DNA of 64,000 nucleotides from Burkholderia sp. MS389. Its GTDB lineage: Bacteria; Pseudomonadota; Gammaproteobacteria; Burkholderiales; Burkholderiaceae. The notes beneath the pieces were generated by a model. The model was not told the origin of the DNA. It saw only the letters and a program-made list of their open reading frames with translations, and ran no database searches. Shown one piece after another: positions 15,747 to 26,553 of the stretch. The stretch lies in the NCBI RefSeq assembly GCF_016899425.1, contig NZ_CP045994.1:2046001-2110000 (forward strand), in the 5' to 3' direction. Within the stretch, counting starts at the first letter, position 1. The number at the start of each line of letters is the position of its first letter. Made by a program: the position numbers and the translations under genes.

Positions 15747-17666
15747 ATGCCCTACGCCGTCCCCCAGGCCCAGCACGCCGACCGTGTACTCGGCGCGCTC
15801 GCCGGACGCCTGCCCGCGCCGGCGGATTCCGCGCGCCTCGTGTCGTCGTGGCAACGGTCGCTGGAGCGCTACCGTCTCGACCCCGCTTCGTCGATCGGCC
15901 CGCGCGTGCTGACCGCGGCGGAGCTGCGCGAGGTGCGCGACAAGGAGGAAGCCTTCCTGCGCGCGTCGGGCCAGTGCCTGACGCGGCTGCACGACATGAT
16001 TCGCGTCGCCGACTACTGCGTGATGCTGACCGACGCGCACGGCGTGACGATCGACTACCGGATCGACCGCGAACGCCGCAACGACTTCCGCCATGCGGGG
16101 CTGCACATCGGCTCGTGCTGGTCGGAAAGCGAGGAAGGAACGTGCGGCGTCGCGAGCGTGCTGACCGATCTCGCGCCGATCACCGTGCACAAGACCGATC
16201 ACTTTCGCGCGGCGTTCACGACGCTCACGTGCAGCGCGGCGCCGATCTTCTCGCCGGGCGGCGAACTGATCGGCGTGCTCGACGCGTCGGCCGTGCATTC
16301 GCCCGACGGCCGCGACAGCCAGCGTCTCGTCTACCAGCTCGTGCGGCAGAGCGCGGCGCTGATCGAGGACGGCTACTTCGTGCACAGCACCGCGCAGCAC
16401 TGGATATTGTTCGGGCATCCGAACCGTCACTACGTCGAGGCGCAGCCCGAGTGGCTGATCGCATTCGACGAATGCGGCAACATCGTCGCCGCGAACCGGC
16501 AGGCGCGCGACGCGCTGCCGGCGCTGCGCGAGCCGCGCCATATCGACGAGATCTTCGATGCGACCGAGATGCCGCTGCGCGACGCCGCGCGGCTCGACAC
16601 GATCGTCGCGCTGCGCGTGCGCGCGACCGGCGCCCCGCTCTACGCGCGGCTGCGTGCGCCGCTACGACGCGCCGGCCGCGACCCCGGCGCGGCGTCGCGC
16701 CGCCCGGGCACCGCTGCGCCGCGTCACGTCGGCGCGCTGACGCCGTTCCTGCACAGCAGCGATGCGCGCATCGCGCAACAAGCGGAACTCGCGCTGCGCG
16801 TCGCGAGCAAACGGCTGCCGATCCTCGTGCTCGGCGAAACCGGCGCAGGCAAGGAAGTGTTCGCCCGCGCGATCCACGACGCCGGCGCGCGGCGCGCGCG
16901 GCCGTTCGTCGCCGTCAACTGCGGCGCGCTGCCGGAAGCGCTGATCGAGAGCGAACTGTTCGGTTATGCGGCCGGCGCGTTCACCGGCGCACGCAAGCAC
17001 GGCGCGCGCGGCAAGATCGCGCTCGCCGACGGCGGCACGCTGTTTCTCGATGAAATCGGTGACATGCCGCTCGCGCTACAGACGCGCCTGTTGCGCGTGC
17101 TCGCCGACGGCGAGGTCGTGCCGCTCGGCAGCGATACGCCCGTGCGCGTCGATCTCGACGTGATCTGCGCAACGCACCGCGATCTCGCGCGGATGGTCGC
17201 CGACGGCACGTTCCGCGAGGATCTGTACTACCGGTTGAGCGGCGCGACGTTCGACCTGCCGCCGCTGCGCGAACGCGCGGACGTGCGCGACGTGATCGCC
17301 GCCGTGTTCGCCGAGGAAGCGCAGGCGACCGGCCACGTGCTCACGCTCGACGCGACGCTCGCCGAACAGCTCGCCGCGTATGCATGGCCGGGCAACGTGC
17401 GGCAACTGCGCAACGTGCTGCGCTATGCGTGCGCGGTGTGCGACGCCGCGCGCGTGACGCGCCGCGACCTGCCGGCCGACCTCGCCGCGCAACTCGGCGG
17501 CGCGCCGCCGGGCGCGCTGCCCGACGACGAACGCGGCCGCATCGTCGCCGCGCTCACCGCGCATCGCTGGCGGCCCGACGCGACCGCCCGGGCGCTCGGC
17601 ATGTCGCGCGCGACGCTGTACCGGCGCATCGCGAAGTACCGGATCGTCGCGCCGCACCGCGCGTGA
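15747..17666 (+). CDS. acoR: AcoR, sigma54-dependent activator of acetoin catabolism
   Basis: Bacterial enhancer-binding protein of 639 residues. The N-terminal half (about 60-200) is a GAF-type sensor domain found in acetoin-responsive AcoR proteins. The central AAA+ domain has Walker A GETGAGKE (363-370), the sigma54-contact loop GAFTGA (410-415) and Walker B LFLDE with Asp435/Glu436. The C-terminus carries a Fis-type helix-turn-helix, [18 protein letters not shown]. All catalytic motifs are intact. ATG 15747 is preferred (CGGAG 6 nt upstream) over 15699. It is divergent from the operon it should activate in response to acetoin. Confidence 0.95.
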   Translation: MPYAVPQAQHADRVLGALAGRLPAPADSARLVSSWQRSLERYRLDPASSIGPRVLTAAELREVRDKEEAFLRASGQCLTRLHDMIRVADYCVMLTDAHGVTIDYRIDRERRNDFRHAGLHIGSCWSESEEGTCGVASVLTDLAPITVHKTDHFRAAFTTLTCSAAPIFSPGGELIGVLDASAVHSPDGRDSQRLVYQLVRQSAALIEDGYFVHSTAQHWILFGHPNRHYVEAQPEWLIAFDECGNIVAANRQARDALPALREPRHIDEIFDATEMPLRDAARLDTIVALRVRATGAPLYARLRAPLRRAGRDPGAASRRPGTAAPRHVGALTPFLHSSDARIAQQAELALRVASKRLPILVLGETGAGKEVFARAIHDAGARRARPFVAVNCGALPEALIESELFGYAAGAFTGARKHGARGKIALADGGTLFLDEIGDMPLALQTRLLRVLADGEVVPLGSDTPVRVDLDVICATHRDLARMVADGTFREDLYYRLSGATFDLPPLRERADVRDVIAAVFAEEAQATGHVLTLDATLAEQLAAYAWPGNVRQLRNVLRYACAVCDAARVTRRDLPADLAAQLGGAPPGALPDDERGRIVAALTAHRWRPDATARALGMSRATLYRRIAKYRIVAPHRA

Positions 17667-17685
17667 CGCACGGGCGCACGCCCCG

Positions 17686-18120
17686 TCATGCGGGCTGTCC
17701 GGCCGCTTCGTTCGCGTCGTCCGTCACGCCGGCCGCCTCGTCGCGCCGCGCGAACACCTCGCGCGCGGCGAACAGCGCGTTCAGCGCGGCCGGCATCCCC
17801 GCATACACGGCCATCTGCATGAACACCTCGACGATCTCGTCGCGCGTGCAGCCGACGTTCAGCGCGGCCTCGATATGCACCTTCAGTTGCGGCTGCGCGT
17901 TGCCGAGCGCGGCCAGCGCCGCGATCGTCGCGATTTCGCGCGCCTTCAGGTCGAGCTGCGGCCGGCTGTAGATGTCGCCGAAGCTGAATTCGACCAGGAG
18001 CCGCGCGAAGTCCGGCGCGATCGGCGCAAGCGCCGCGATCACGCGTTCGCCCGCTTCGCCGTCGATTTCCTTCAGTTTGTTCCAGCCGCGCGTGTAGCGA
18101 TCCTCAACGAGTCGTTCCAT
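17686..18120 (-). CDS. Carboxymuconolactone decarboxylase family protein
   Basis: Small all-helical CMD/AhpD-superfamily protein of 144 residues. It has the family block RDEIVEVFMQMAVYAGMPAALNAL near residues 90-115, with a preceding NVGCTRDE segment. Only one cysteine is in that region, so the AhpD CxxC redox pair is absent; a decarboxylase-like or unknown activity is more likely than peroxidase support. The ATG at 18120 is chosen; the longer frame reads through the upstream gene. Its start overlaps the end of the MerR gene by 17 nt, so the two form one transcript from the MerR-type promoter at about 18.6 kb. Confidence 0.85.
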   Translation of the reverse strand: MERLVEDRYTRGWNKLKEIDGEAGERVIAALAPIAPDFARLLVEFSFGDIYSRPQLDLKAREIATIAALAALGNAQPQLKVHIEAALNVGCTRDEIVEVFMQMAVYAGMPAALNALFAAREVFARRDEAAGVTDDANEAAGQPA

Positions 18121-18565
18121 CGTGTCCGTCCTGTTCCGATAAAGAGTGAGAAGGTTTCGCCCGTCGTTCCGTTTCCCGTTCCTGCGCCTCGTAGTACGCG
18201 ATCTTGTCGCCAATCGCGTCGAGGCTCGCCTGCAACTCCGCGATATGCGCGCGCACCGCGTCGCGATGCGCGACCAGCAAGTCGCGCCGCGTGCCGAACG
18301 TCGACGCGCCCTGCTCGCGCAGCACCGCGAACGCCTGCATCTGCGCGATCGGCATGCCGGTCGCCTTCAGGCGCATCACAAAGGCCAGCCAGTCAAGGTC
18401 GGCCGGCGCATAGAGCCGGTGCCCGGCCGCCGTGCGCGAAATCGCGCGCAGCAGCCCAGCCTGCTCGTAATACCGCAGCGTGTGCGTCGACACGCCCGTC
18501 AGTTCGGCGACTTGCCCGATCGTCAGCGGACCGGCGGCGGAGGGTTGGGATACGGTTTTCGACAT
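18104..18565 (-). CDS. MerR-family transcriptional regulator
   Basis: Regulator of 153 residues: a short Ser/Pro-rich lead, the MerR winged helix LTIGQVAELTGVSTHTLRYYEQAGLL (about 14-39), then a long helix (about 90-135). No Cys in the effector region points to a non-metal signal. The region resembles AdhR/NmlR-like regulators paired with small catabolic enzymes; that is family inference. It overlaps the CMD gene downstream. A perfect 16-bp palindrome immediately upstream sits where a MerR-type autoregulated operator should be. Confidence 0.87.
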   Translation of the reverse strand: MSKTVSQPSAAGPLTIGQVAELTGVSTHTLRYYEQAGLLRAISRTAAGHRLYAPADLDWLAFVMRLKATGMPIAQMQAFAVLREQGASTFGTRRDLLVAHRDAVRAHIAELQASLDAIGDKIAYYEAQERETERRAKPSHSLSEQDGHDGTTR

Positions 18566-18585
18566 GGCAGGAACAAGGTTAGGAG

Positions 18586-18607
18586 TTAGAGTTCACTCTA
18601 AGTCAAG
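18586..18607 (-). promoter_or_regulatory. MerR-type operator and -35 box
   Basis: Perfect palindrome TTAGAGT-TC-ACTCTAA (18586-18601). On the minus strand it follows a -35 box CTTGAC and lies in the spacer before a TAACC-like -10, the layout at which MerR proteins twist a long-spacer promoter. It lies 21 bp upstream of the regulator's start codon. Confidence 0.75.
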
Positions 18608-18861
18608 CATTGTCTGACGGCCAGTGGCGCGTTCACCCGCGATACGCTCGCGATACCCGGCGACACCGTAAAGAATGGTCAAAATCGGCGCCCCGCAGCG
18701 GTTTCGGCCTTTACAGCGCCGCAAGCCTTCAGCAAGATTCGGTCAGCCTGTCTCAAAAAGGGCACGCATTTGTCCTATGCTTAACGGCGACGCCCGGCGA
18801 GCTCGCGCGTCGTCGTCCGTTGCAACAGCCATTCATCCGTCAGAACCAGGGAGCCCTTGCC

Positions 18862-19473
18862 ATGCTGAAAAAGCTGCTGATGCTGTTTGTCGCGCTGTCG
18901 CTGTCGCTCGCCGCCGGCCTTGCCGCGGCCGTCGAAGTCAACACGGCCGACCAGGCCGCGCTCGAATCCGTGAAGGGGCTCGGGCCCGTGAAGTCGAAGG
19001 CGATCATCGACGAACGCACCAAGAACGGCCCGTTCAAGGACGCCGACGATCTCGCGAACCGCGTGAAGGGCCTCGGCACGAAGTCGGTCGGGCATCTCGA
19101 GGAAAACGGCCTGACGATCGGCGGCGCGTCGACGCCGCCGAAGGGCGTGAAGCTGTCGAAGCCGGCCGCGACGACGTCGGCGGGCACGTCGACCACGACG
19201 TCGGCGGGCACCGCCTCGACGTCCACGACCGCGACGGCCGGCACGACGACCGCGGTGCCCGCGCCGTCGGCGAGCGCACCGGAAGCGGCGAGCAAGCCGG
19301 CCAAGACCAAGCGCGCGTCGAAGAAGGAAAAAGCGGCAGCCGCTGCCGCGGCATCCGCCGACGCCGGCGCGAGCGCACCGACCGCCGCGTCGTCCGCGAA
19401 GGCGACGAAGGGTTCGAAGAAGAAGAGCAAGAAGGACAAGGCCGCCTCCGCCGCCGCGGCGTCGGGCGCCTGA
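18862..19473 (+). CDS. Exported ComEA-like HhH protein with Lys/Ala-rich tail
   Basis: A 203-residue protein with a signal peptide (MLKKLLMLFVALSLSLAAGLAAA, residues 1-23 by eye). A helix-hairpin-helix domain of the ComEA type follows (about 24-85: VEVNTADQAAL, GLGPVKSKAII, NGPFKDADDL, GLGTKSV). A long low-complexity tail of Ser/Thr/Ala repeats then ends in Lys/Ala blocks (KSKKDKAA) like histone H1-type tails. The HhH fold binds double-stranded DNA in ComEA, where it acts in periplasmic uptake of transforming DNA. GGGAG lies 8 nt before ATG 18862. No other competence gene is adjacent. The tail is unusual for ComEA. Confidence 0.82.
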   Translation: MLKKLLMLFVALSLSLAAGLAAAVEVNTADQAALESVKGLGPVKSKAIIDERTKNGPFKDADDLANRVKGLGTKSVGHLEENGLTIGGASTPPKGVKLSKPAATTSAGTSTTTSAGTASTSTTATAGTTTAVPAPSASAPEAASKPAKTKRASKKEKAAAAAAASADAGASAPTAASSAKATKGSKKKSKKDKAASAAAASGA

Positions 19474-19563
19474 TGTGCGCCGCGCGCGCGCGACGGCGTG
19501 CGCGCGGCATTCGTTCAACGGGCGCCGTCGTCACGGCGCCCTTTTCAGTGAAGGTGAAGAACC

Positions 19564-19992
19564 ATGGGTCTCCTCGACATCGTTGGCGGTCTGATCGGCG
19601 GCCAGGCCGGCGGCAACTCGCAAAGCGCGCTCATCGCGACCGCGCTCGAATTCATCAACAACCAGCCGGGCGGCCTGAACGGGCTGATCGAGAAGTTCAA
19701 GGCCGGCGGCGCCGGCGAGATCATCGGTTCGTGGGTCGGCACCGGCGAAAACCAGCCGATCTCGCCGGATACGCTGCAAAACGTGCTCGGCTCGGACGTC
19801 GTCGGCTCGCTCGCGAGCAAGGTCGGCATCGATCCGTCGCAAGCGTCGTCGATCCTCGCGCAGGTGCTGCCGCACGTCGTCAACGGCGCGACGCCGAACG
19901 GCGAAGTGCCGGCCAGCGGCCAGCTCGACACGTCGAACGTGCTCGGCACGCTCACGCAGCTCGCCGGCATGTTCGGCGGCAACAAGGCCTGA
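19564..19992 (+). CDS. YidB family protein (DUF937)
   Basis: Protein of 142 residues with glycine-rich helical repeats. It starts MGLLDIVGGLIGGQAGG and contains FINNQPGGLNGLIEKFKAGG, IIGSWVGTGENQPISPDTL and VGIDPSQASSILAQVLPHVV, the recognised YidB/DUF937 pattern. No signal peptide or TM segment is visible. Function is not established in this family. GTGAAG precedes the ATG. A strong terminator ends the transcript before convergent clpB. Confidence 0.85.
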   Translation: MGLLDIVGGLIGGQAGGNSQSALIATALEFINNQPGGLNGLIEKFKAGGAGEIIGSWVGTGENQPISPDTLQNVLGSDVVGSLASKVGIDPSQASSILAQVLPHVVNGATPNGEVPASGQLDTSNVLGTLTQLAGMFGGNKA

Positions 19993-20049
19993 GCCCGCAC
20001 GCCTGACAGCCCGGGCGGCCGCTTCGAACGTTTCGGCCGCTCCATAAGC

Positions 20050-20080
20050 AAACACCCCGCCTGAGCGGGGTGTTTGTTTT
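20050..20080. terminator. Bidirectional terminator between yidB-like gene and clpB
   Basis: AAACACCCCGC (20050-20060) pairs perfectly with GCGGGGTGTTT (20065-20075) over a 4-base loop. It is followed by GTTTTT on the plus strand and by T-rich bases on the minus strand, so it can end both convergent transcripts. Confidence 0.9.
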
Positions 20081-20126
20081 TGCGCGCCCGGCGGTGCGAA
20101 CCGGGCGCACCGCCGATTACCGGCGA

Positions 20127-22724
<2,598 letters not shown>

Positions 22725-22757
22725 TTGGTTGAGACCTCCAATTTTCGATTAACACCA

Positions 22758-22785
22758 AGATGAGGATGGTTATGCGGCTTTCAAG
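22758..22785 (-). promoter_or_regulatory. Sigma32 heat-shock promoter of clpB
   Basis: On the minus strand CTTGAAA (22785-22779) is followed after 13 bp by CCTCATCT (22765-22758), close to the consensus CTTGAAA-N11-16-CCCCATNT. Transcription would start near 22750, giving a leader of about 26 nt. Confidence 0.88.
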
Positions 22786-22882
22786 CGAAATTCGGGTTGA
22801 TTCAGCGCAAAAAATGCCGGACACCCTTAAAACGGCCCGGCGGTGTGATCGGATGGACGCAGGGGCCCGCGGCGCCCGCGTG

Positions 22883-23401
22883 TCAGTGGGCGTTGGACGA
22901 CGGCTCGGCGGCCGTCGGCGCTTCGTCCGGCGTCGGCGCGGCGCGCACGAGCGCGACCGGACGGATGCCGAGCAGCGCCGCGAGCGGCGACGCGGGCTCG
23001 GCCAGTTCGCCGAGCGTGTGACGATCGAGTTCCGCGAAGAACGCATCGCGTGCGGCCGCCAGCACGCCCTTCAGCCGGCACTGCGGCTCGATCGCGCAGC
23101 CGCGCGACTCGCCGCCATCCGACGAAAAGCAGCCGACCAGCGCGAAGTCGTTTTCGGTCGCCCGCACGACCTGGCCGACCGTCAGTTGCAGCGAATCGGC
23201 GAACAGCCGCAGCCCGCCGTTGCGGCCGCGAACGGTGTCGACCCAGCCCAGCTCGCCGAGCTGCTGGACGACTTTCATCAGATGGTTCTTCGAGATGCCG
23301 TAGGCGTCCGAGATCTCCTGGATCGTCGCGAGTCCCTCGCCGCGCACGGCGAGGTACAGCATCACGCGCAGCGAATAGTCGGTGTAGTCGGTGAGTCTCA
23401 T
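22883..23401 (-). CDS. nsrR: Rrf2-family nitric-oxide-sensing repressor NsrR
   Basis: Iron-sulfur repressor of 172 residues that loses DNA binding when nitric oxide attacks its cluster. The start MRLTDYTDYSLRVMLYLA is the NsrR form of the Rrf2 winged helix. Three cysteines, Cys91, Cys102 and Cys108, form the cluster site as in NsrR, with spacing different from IscR. The C-terminal 30 residues are Ala/Pro-rich. ATG 23401 is chosen over a longer frame. It is divergent from a globin gene, a typical NsrR target for NO detoxification. Confidence 0.88.
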   Translation of the reverse strand: MRLTDYTDYSLRVMLYLAVRGEGLATIQEISDAYGISKNHLMKVVQQLGELGWVDTVRGRNGGLRLFADSLQLTVGQVVRATENDFALVGCFSSDGGESRGCAIEPQCRLKGVLAAARDAFFAELDRHTLGELAEPASPLAALLGIRPVALVRAAPTPDEAPTAAEPSSNAH

Positions 23402-23524
23402 GAGCGAATACGGAAAAGATCGATCGTGCCCCAACGACGTGAGCCGGGCCGATCGCGACGCGTGCAAGGCCGATCGAGGATCCCGCGGCGCGGCCCCGGG
23501 TTGCCGGGATCGCGTGCGCGCAAT

Positions 23525-23547
23525 AAGATGCGTGATATCTGCACGTT
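23525..23547 (+). promoter_or_regulatory. Candidate NsrR operator
   Basis: AAGATGC (23525-23531) and GCACGTT (23541-23547) flank a 9-bp AT-rich centre. The 23-bp span and the AAGATGC half-site fit the NsrR pattern of two 11-bp arms, though the second arm is degenerate. It lies about 110 bp before the globin start and 125 bp from the nsrR start. Confidence 0.45.
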
Positions 23548-23653
23548 TTCCAGGGGTTACAGGACGCTATTTTGCGTCAAAATCCGGCCGGCGTCCTGCT
23601 CGTTGCCTGCGCCGGCGCCCTGTCGCTGCCCTGCTCCACCGGCCCTTTTTGTC

Positions 23654-24214
23654 ATGACTGCCCTGCCTGCCTCGCCCGAACCCGTACCGGCCCGCCCCCG
23701 CGACGCCGAGCCGACCGAAGACAACATCCGCGCTCTCGTCTACGCGTTTTACGACCGCGTGCGCGCCGATCCGCTGCTCGGGCCCGTGTTCGACGCGAAG
23801 CTCGCCGGCCGCTGGGACGATCATCTGCCGAAGATGGTGATGTTCTGGTCGAGCCTCGTGCTCGGCACCAAGGGCTATCGCGGCAACGTGCAGCAGGCGC
23901 ACCAGCCGCTCGACGGCATCGAGCCGGCCCATTTCAGCCGCTGGCTGTCGCTGTTCCTGAACACCGTCGAAGCGCGTTACGCGCCGGCCGCGGCGATCCG
24001 TTTCATGGAGCCCGCGCTGCGGATCGCGCAGAGCCTGCAGTTGAGCCGGTTCGGCTGGGACTACCGGATTCCGCCCGAACAGCAGGCGCTGCTCGACGCG
24101 GTCGCGCCGCGCCGTCGCGACACGGGCGACGATCCGCACGCGTTGCCGTCGCGCGCTCGCGGCGAGCCGTTTCCGACGAAGATCATCGGGCGCGGCGTCG
24201 ACCCGGACGCGTAA
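23654..24214 (+). CDS. Truncated haemoglobin, group III type
   Basis: Haem protein of 186 residues, probably for NO or oxygen chemistry in the cytoplasm. The globin core spans about 21-150: the B-helix FY pair (Phe32, Tyr33) in VYAFYDRVRADPLLGPVF, WDDHLPKMVMFWSSL in the E region, and His83 (QQAHQPL) as the likely proximal ligand. These are the group III (CtrHb/TrHbP) features. The C-terminus has about 35 extra residues (RRRDTGDDPHA to VDPDA), longer than usual. ATG 23654 fits the alignment. Divergence from nsrR supports regulation by NO. Confidence 0.85.
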   Translation: MTALPASPEPVPARPRDAEPTEDNIRALVYAFYDRVRADPLLGPVFDAKLAGRWDDHLPKMVMFWSSLVLGTKGYRGNVQQAHQPLDGIEPAHFSRWLSLFLNTVEARYAPAAAIRFMEPALRIAQSLQLSRFGWDYRIPPEQQALLDAVAPRRRDTGDDPHALPSRARGEPFPTKIIGRGVDPDA

Positions 24215-24276
24215 TACCCGTCACGCGCGACGACGCCGCACCTGCGGTACGTCGCCGCATCGTCCGCGCGCCGCAC

Positions 24277-24753
24277 TCAGCGCCGCGTATTGCCCGACTC
24301 GACGCCCCAGCGCGCGAGCGCCGCGTCGTCGGTACTGCGCGCATCGACCCAACGCTCGCCGTCCGGCGTCGTTTCCTTCTTCCAGAACGGCGCTTCGGTC
24401 TTCAGATAGTCCATCACGAACTCGCATGACGCGAACGCATCGCCGCGGTGCGACGCGACCGTCGCGACCATCACGATCTGGTCGAGCGGCAGCAGCCTGC
24501 CGACGCGATGCACAATCGCGACGTCGATGCCCGGCCAGCGCCGGCCGGCCTCCGCCGCGATCTTCTCGAGCGCCTTCTCGGTCATGCCCGGATAGTGCTC
24601 GAGCTCCAGCGCGGCGACCGCATCGCCTTCGTTCAGGTCGCGCACCGTGCCGACGAAGCACGCGAGCGCGCCGATCTTCGGGTTGCGCGCGCGCAATGCC
24701 GCCACTTCGGCGTTCAGGTCGAAATCGTCGGTCTGGATTCGTATCGTTGCCAT
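24277..24753 (-). CDS. moaE: Molybdopterin synthase catalytic subunit
   Basis: Large subunit of molybdopterin synthase: with MoaD-thiocarboxylate it converts cyclic pyranopterin monophosphate to molybdopterin. The 158 residues contain FVGTVRDLN, LELEHYPGM, HRVGRL and the catalytic-lysine region PFWKKE. ATG 24753 is preferred (GGGA 6 nt upstream); an ATG 12 nt further upstream is also possible. It follows moaD by 19 nt and moeA, forming one molybdenum cofactor transcript. Confidence 0.95.
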   Translation of the reverse strand: MATIRIQTDDFDLNAEVAALRARNPKIGALACFVGTVRDLNEGDAVAALELEHYPGMTEKALEKIAAEAGRRWPGIDVAIVHRVGRLLPLDQIVMVATVASHRGDAFASCEFVMDYLKTEAPFWKKETTPDGERWVDARSTDDAALARWGVESGNTRR

Positions 24754-24772
24754 CACCGGTCCCATGCAAAGC

Positions 24773-25030
24773 TCAGCCGCCCGTCACCGGCGGGAAGAAC
24801 GCGACCTCGCAGCCTTCGGTGAGCCGCGTGTCGGGATCGGTCATCTCGTGGTTGCAGGCCATGCGCAACGCGCGCCCTTCGGCGAGCGTGTCGGCCCACG
24901 CGCCGCCGCGCACGCGCAGCCACGCACGCACGTCGCCGACGGTCGTCACGCTGTCCGGCACGTCGGCTTCTTCGTCGGCCACGCCCAATGCTTCACGCAC
25001 GCTTGCAAAAAATTTAAGCTGAATCTTCAT
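24773..25030 (-). CDS. moaD: Molybdopterin synthase sulfur carrier subunit
   Basis: Ubiquitin-like small subunit of 85 residues. Its C-terminal Gly-Gly (FPPVTGG) is adenylated and thiocarboxylated by MoeB to supply sulfur to molybdopterin. The start MKIQLKFFASVREALG is typical. It lies 18 nt after moeA and 19 nt before moaE. Confidence 0.95.
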   Translation of the reverse strand: MKIQLKFFASVREALGVADEEADVPDSVTTVGDVRAWLRVRGGAWADTLAEGRALRMACNHEMTDPDTRLTEGCEVAFFPPVTGG

Positions 25031-25048
25031 GGTTCGGAAGCCGCCGCG

Positions 25049-26296
25049 TTACGACAGCAATTCGGAAAACGGAATGAAACGCACGGTCTCGCCCGCGCTG
25101 ATCGCGTGCTGCGGCGGATTGTCGATCAGGCCGTCGCCCCAGACCGTCGACGTGAGCACGGCCGAGCTCTGGTTCGGGAACAGGTCGAGGCCGCCGGCCG
25201 CATTGACGCGCGCACGCAGGAATTCGTTGCGCCGGTCGCCCTTGCTCTGCGAAAAATCGGCACGCAGCGACAACGCGCGCGGCGCGACGTCGCGCACGCC
25301 GGACAGGCGCAGCAGGAACGGCCGCACGAACAGCAGGAACGTGACGAAGCTCGAGACGGGGTTGCCGGGCAGTCCGATGAAGTGCGCGTCGGCGCGCGCG
25401 TCGCCACGGCGCACCGCGCCGTACGCGAGCGGCTTGCCGGGCTTCATCGCGATCTGCCACAGCGCGAGCCGCCCTTCGGCCTCGACGGCCGGCTTCACGT
25501 GGTCCTCGTCGCCGACCGACACGCCGCCGCTCGTCAGGATCACGTCGTGATCGCGGGCGGCCTCGCGCAGCGTGTCGCGCGTCGCGGCCAGCGAGTCGGG
25601 CACGATTCCGTAGTCGGTCACGTGGCAGCCGAGCCGCTCGAGCAGCCCGCGCAGCGTGAAGCGATTCGAGTTGTAGATCGCGCCGGGCTTCAGCGGCTCG
25701 CCGGGCATCGTCAGTTCGTCGCCGGTGAAGAACACCGCCACGCGAATCCGCCGCGCGACCGACAGTTGCGCGCAGCCGACCGATGCGGCGAGGCCGAGCG
25801 CCTGCGGCGTGAGCCGCGTGCCGGCCGACAGGATCACCGAACCCTGACGAATGTCCGCGCCCTGCGCGGTGATCCATTCGCCGGCCTTCGGCGTGTGGAG
25901 GATCTCGACCGCGTCGCCGTCGGCCGACGTCTGCTCCTGCATCACGACGGCGTCGGCGCCGGGCGGCACCGTCGCACCGGTGAAGATCCGCGCGGCCGTG
26001 CCGGCCGCGAGCGGCGCGGCCGGATACCCGGCCGGAATGCGCTGCGACACCGGCAAGCGCCGATCGCCGTGCAGCAGGTCGGCGACGCGCACCGCATAGC
26101 CGTCCATCGCGCTCGTATGCATCGGCGGCACGTCGAGCGGCGAGCTGACGTCGGCCGCCAGCACGCGGCCGAGCGCGTCGAGCGTGGCGACGGTTTCGGC
26201 GCCGGGCAGCGGCTTCGCGGCATCGAGCAGCGCGGCGAGCGCCTCGGCGGTCGACAGCATCGGCGCGCGCGGCGCCGCGGGATTCGGGTTCGACAT
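25049..26296 (-). CDS. moeA: Molybdopterin molybdenumtransferase
   Basis: Inserts molybdate into adenylylated molybdopterin, the last common step of cofactor assembly. The 415 residues show the MoeA order: N-terminal domain with MHTSAMDGYAVR (about 60-72), FTGATVPPGADAV, then the MoCF-binding domain with FFTGDEL and TSGGVSVGDEDHVK, and the C-terminal domain with GLPGNPVS. It is first in a moeA-moaD-moaE transcript. TACAAT on the minus strand at about 26331-26336 is a possible -10. Confidence 0.96.
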   Translation of the reverse strand: MSNPNPAAPRAPMLSTAEALAALLDAAKPLPGAETVATLDALGRVLAADVSSPLDVPPMHTSAMDGYAVRVADLLHGDRRLPVSQRIPAGYPAAPLAAGTAARIFTGATVPPGADAVVMQEQTSADGDAVEILHTPKAGEWITAQGADIRQGSVILSAGTRLTPQALGLAASVGCAQLSVARRIRVAVFFTGDELTMPGEPLKPGAIYNSNRFTLRGLLERLGCHVTDYGIVPDSLAATRDTLREAARDHDVILTSGGVSVGDEDHVKPAVEAEGRLALWQIAMKPGKPLAYGAVRRGDARADAHFIGLPGNPVSSFVTFLLFVRPFLLRLSGVRDVAPRALSLRADFSQSKGDRRNEFLRARVNAAGGLDLFPNQSSAVLTSTVWGDGLIDNPPQHAISAGETVRFIPFSELLS

Positions 26297-26473
26297 CGAT
26301 GGAATCGGGGATCGTTGGAATCAATACGTCATTGTAGCGACGCCGCCGTACGCACGCGCGATATGGCGAACATGCGAAGACTGTGATCGGCGCGAACCCG
26401 CAGGTCTGACACTTGTTTCGCGCATTTCGCGCCACATGCGATGTCCGCGTACCCAACCCGCGGGCCAAACGAA

Positions 26474-26518
26474 ACGGCCGGAACCCCGATCCATTCGACG
26501 AATCGGCATTCCGGCCGT
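26474..26518 (-). terminator. Probable terminator of thrC
   Basis: ACGGCCGGAA (26474-26483) pairs with TTCCGGCCGT (26509-26518). An inner CCGAT/ATCGG pair makes a long stem. On the minus strand it is followed by TTTCGTTT, a weak T-tract, 36 nt after the thrC stop. Confidence 0.65.
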
Positions 26519-26553
26519 CCTGCCTGCACGCCGGGCTCGCGCCCGGCGGCACA

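Noticed and set aside
19534..19563. A possible terminator between the HhH gene and the YidB gene
   Set aside because: The GGCGCCGTCGTCACGGCGCCC repeat has a short TTTTC tail only and lies just before the next ribosome site; evidence is too weak to separate the two genes.
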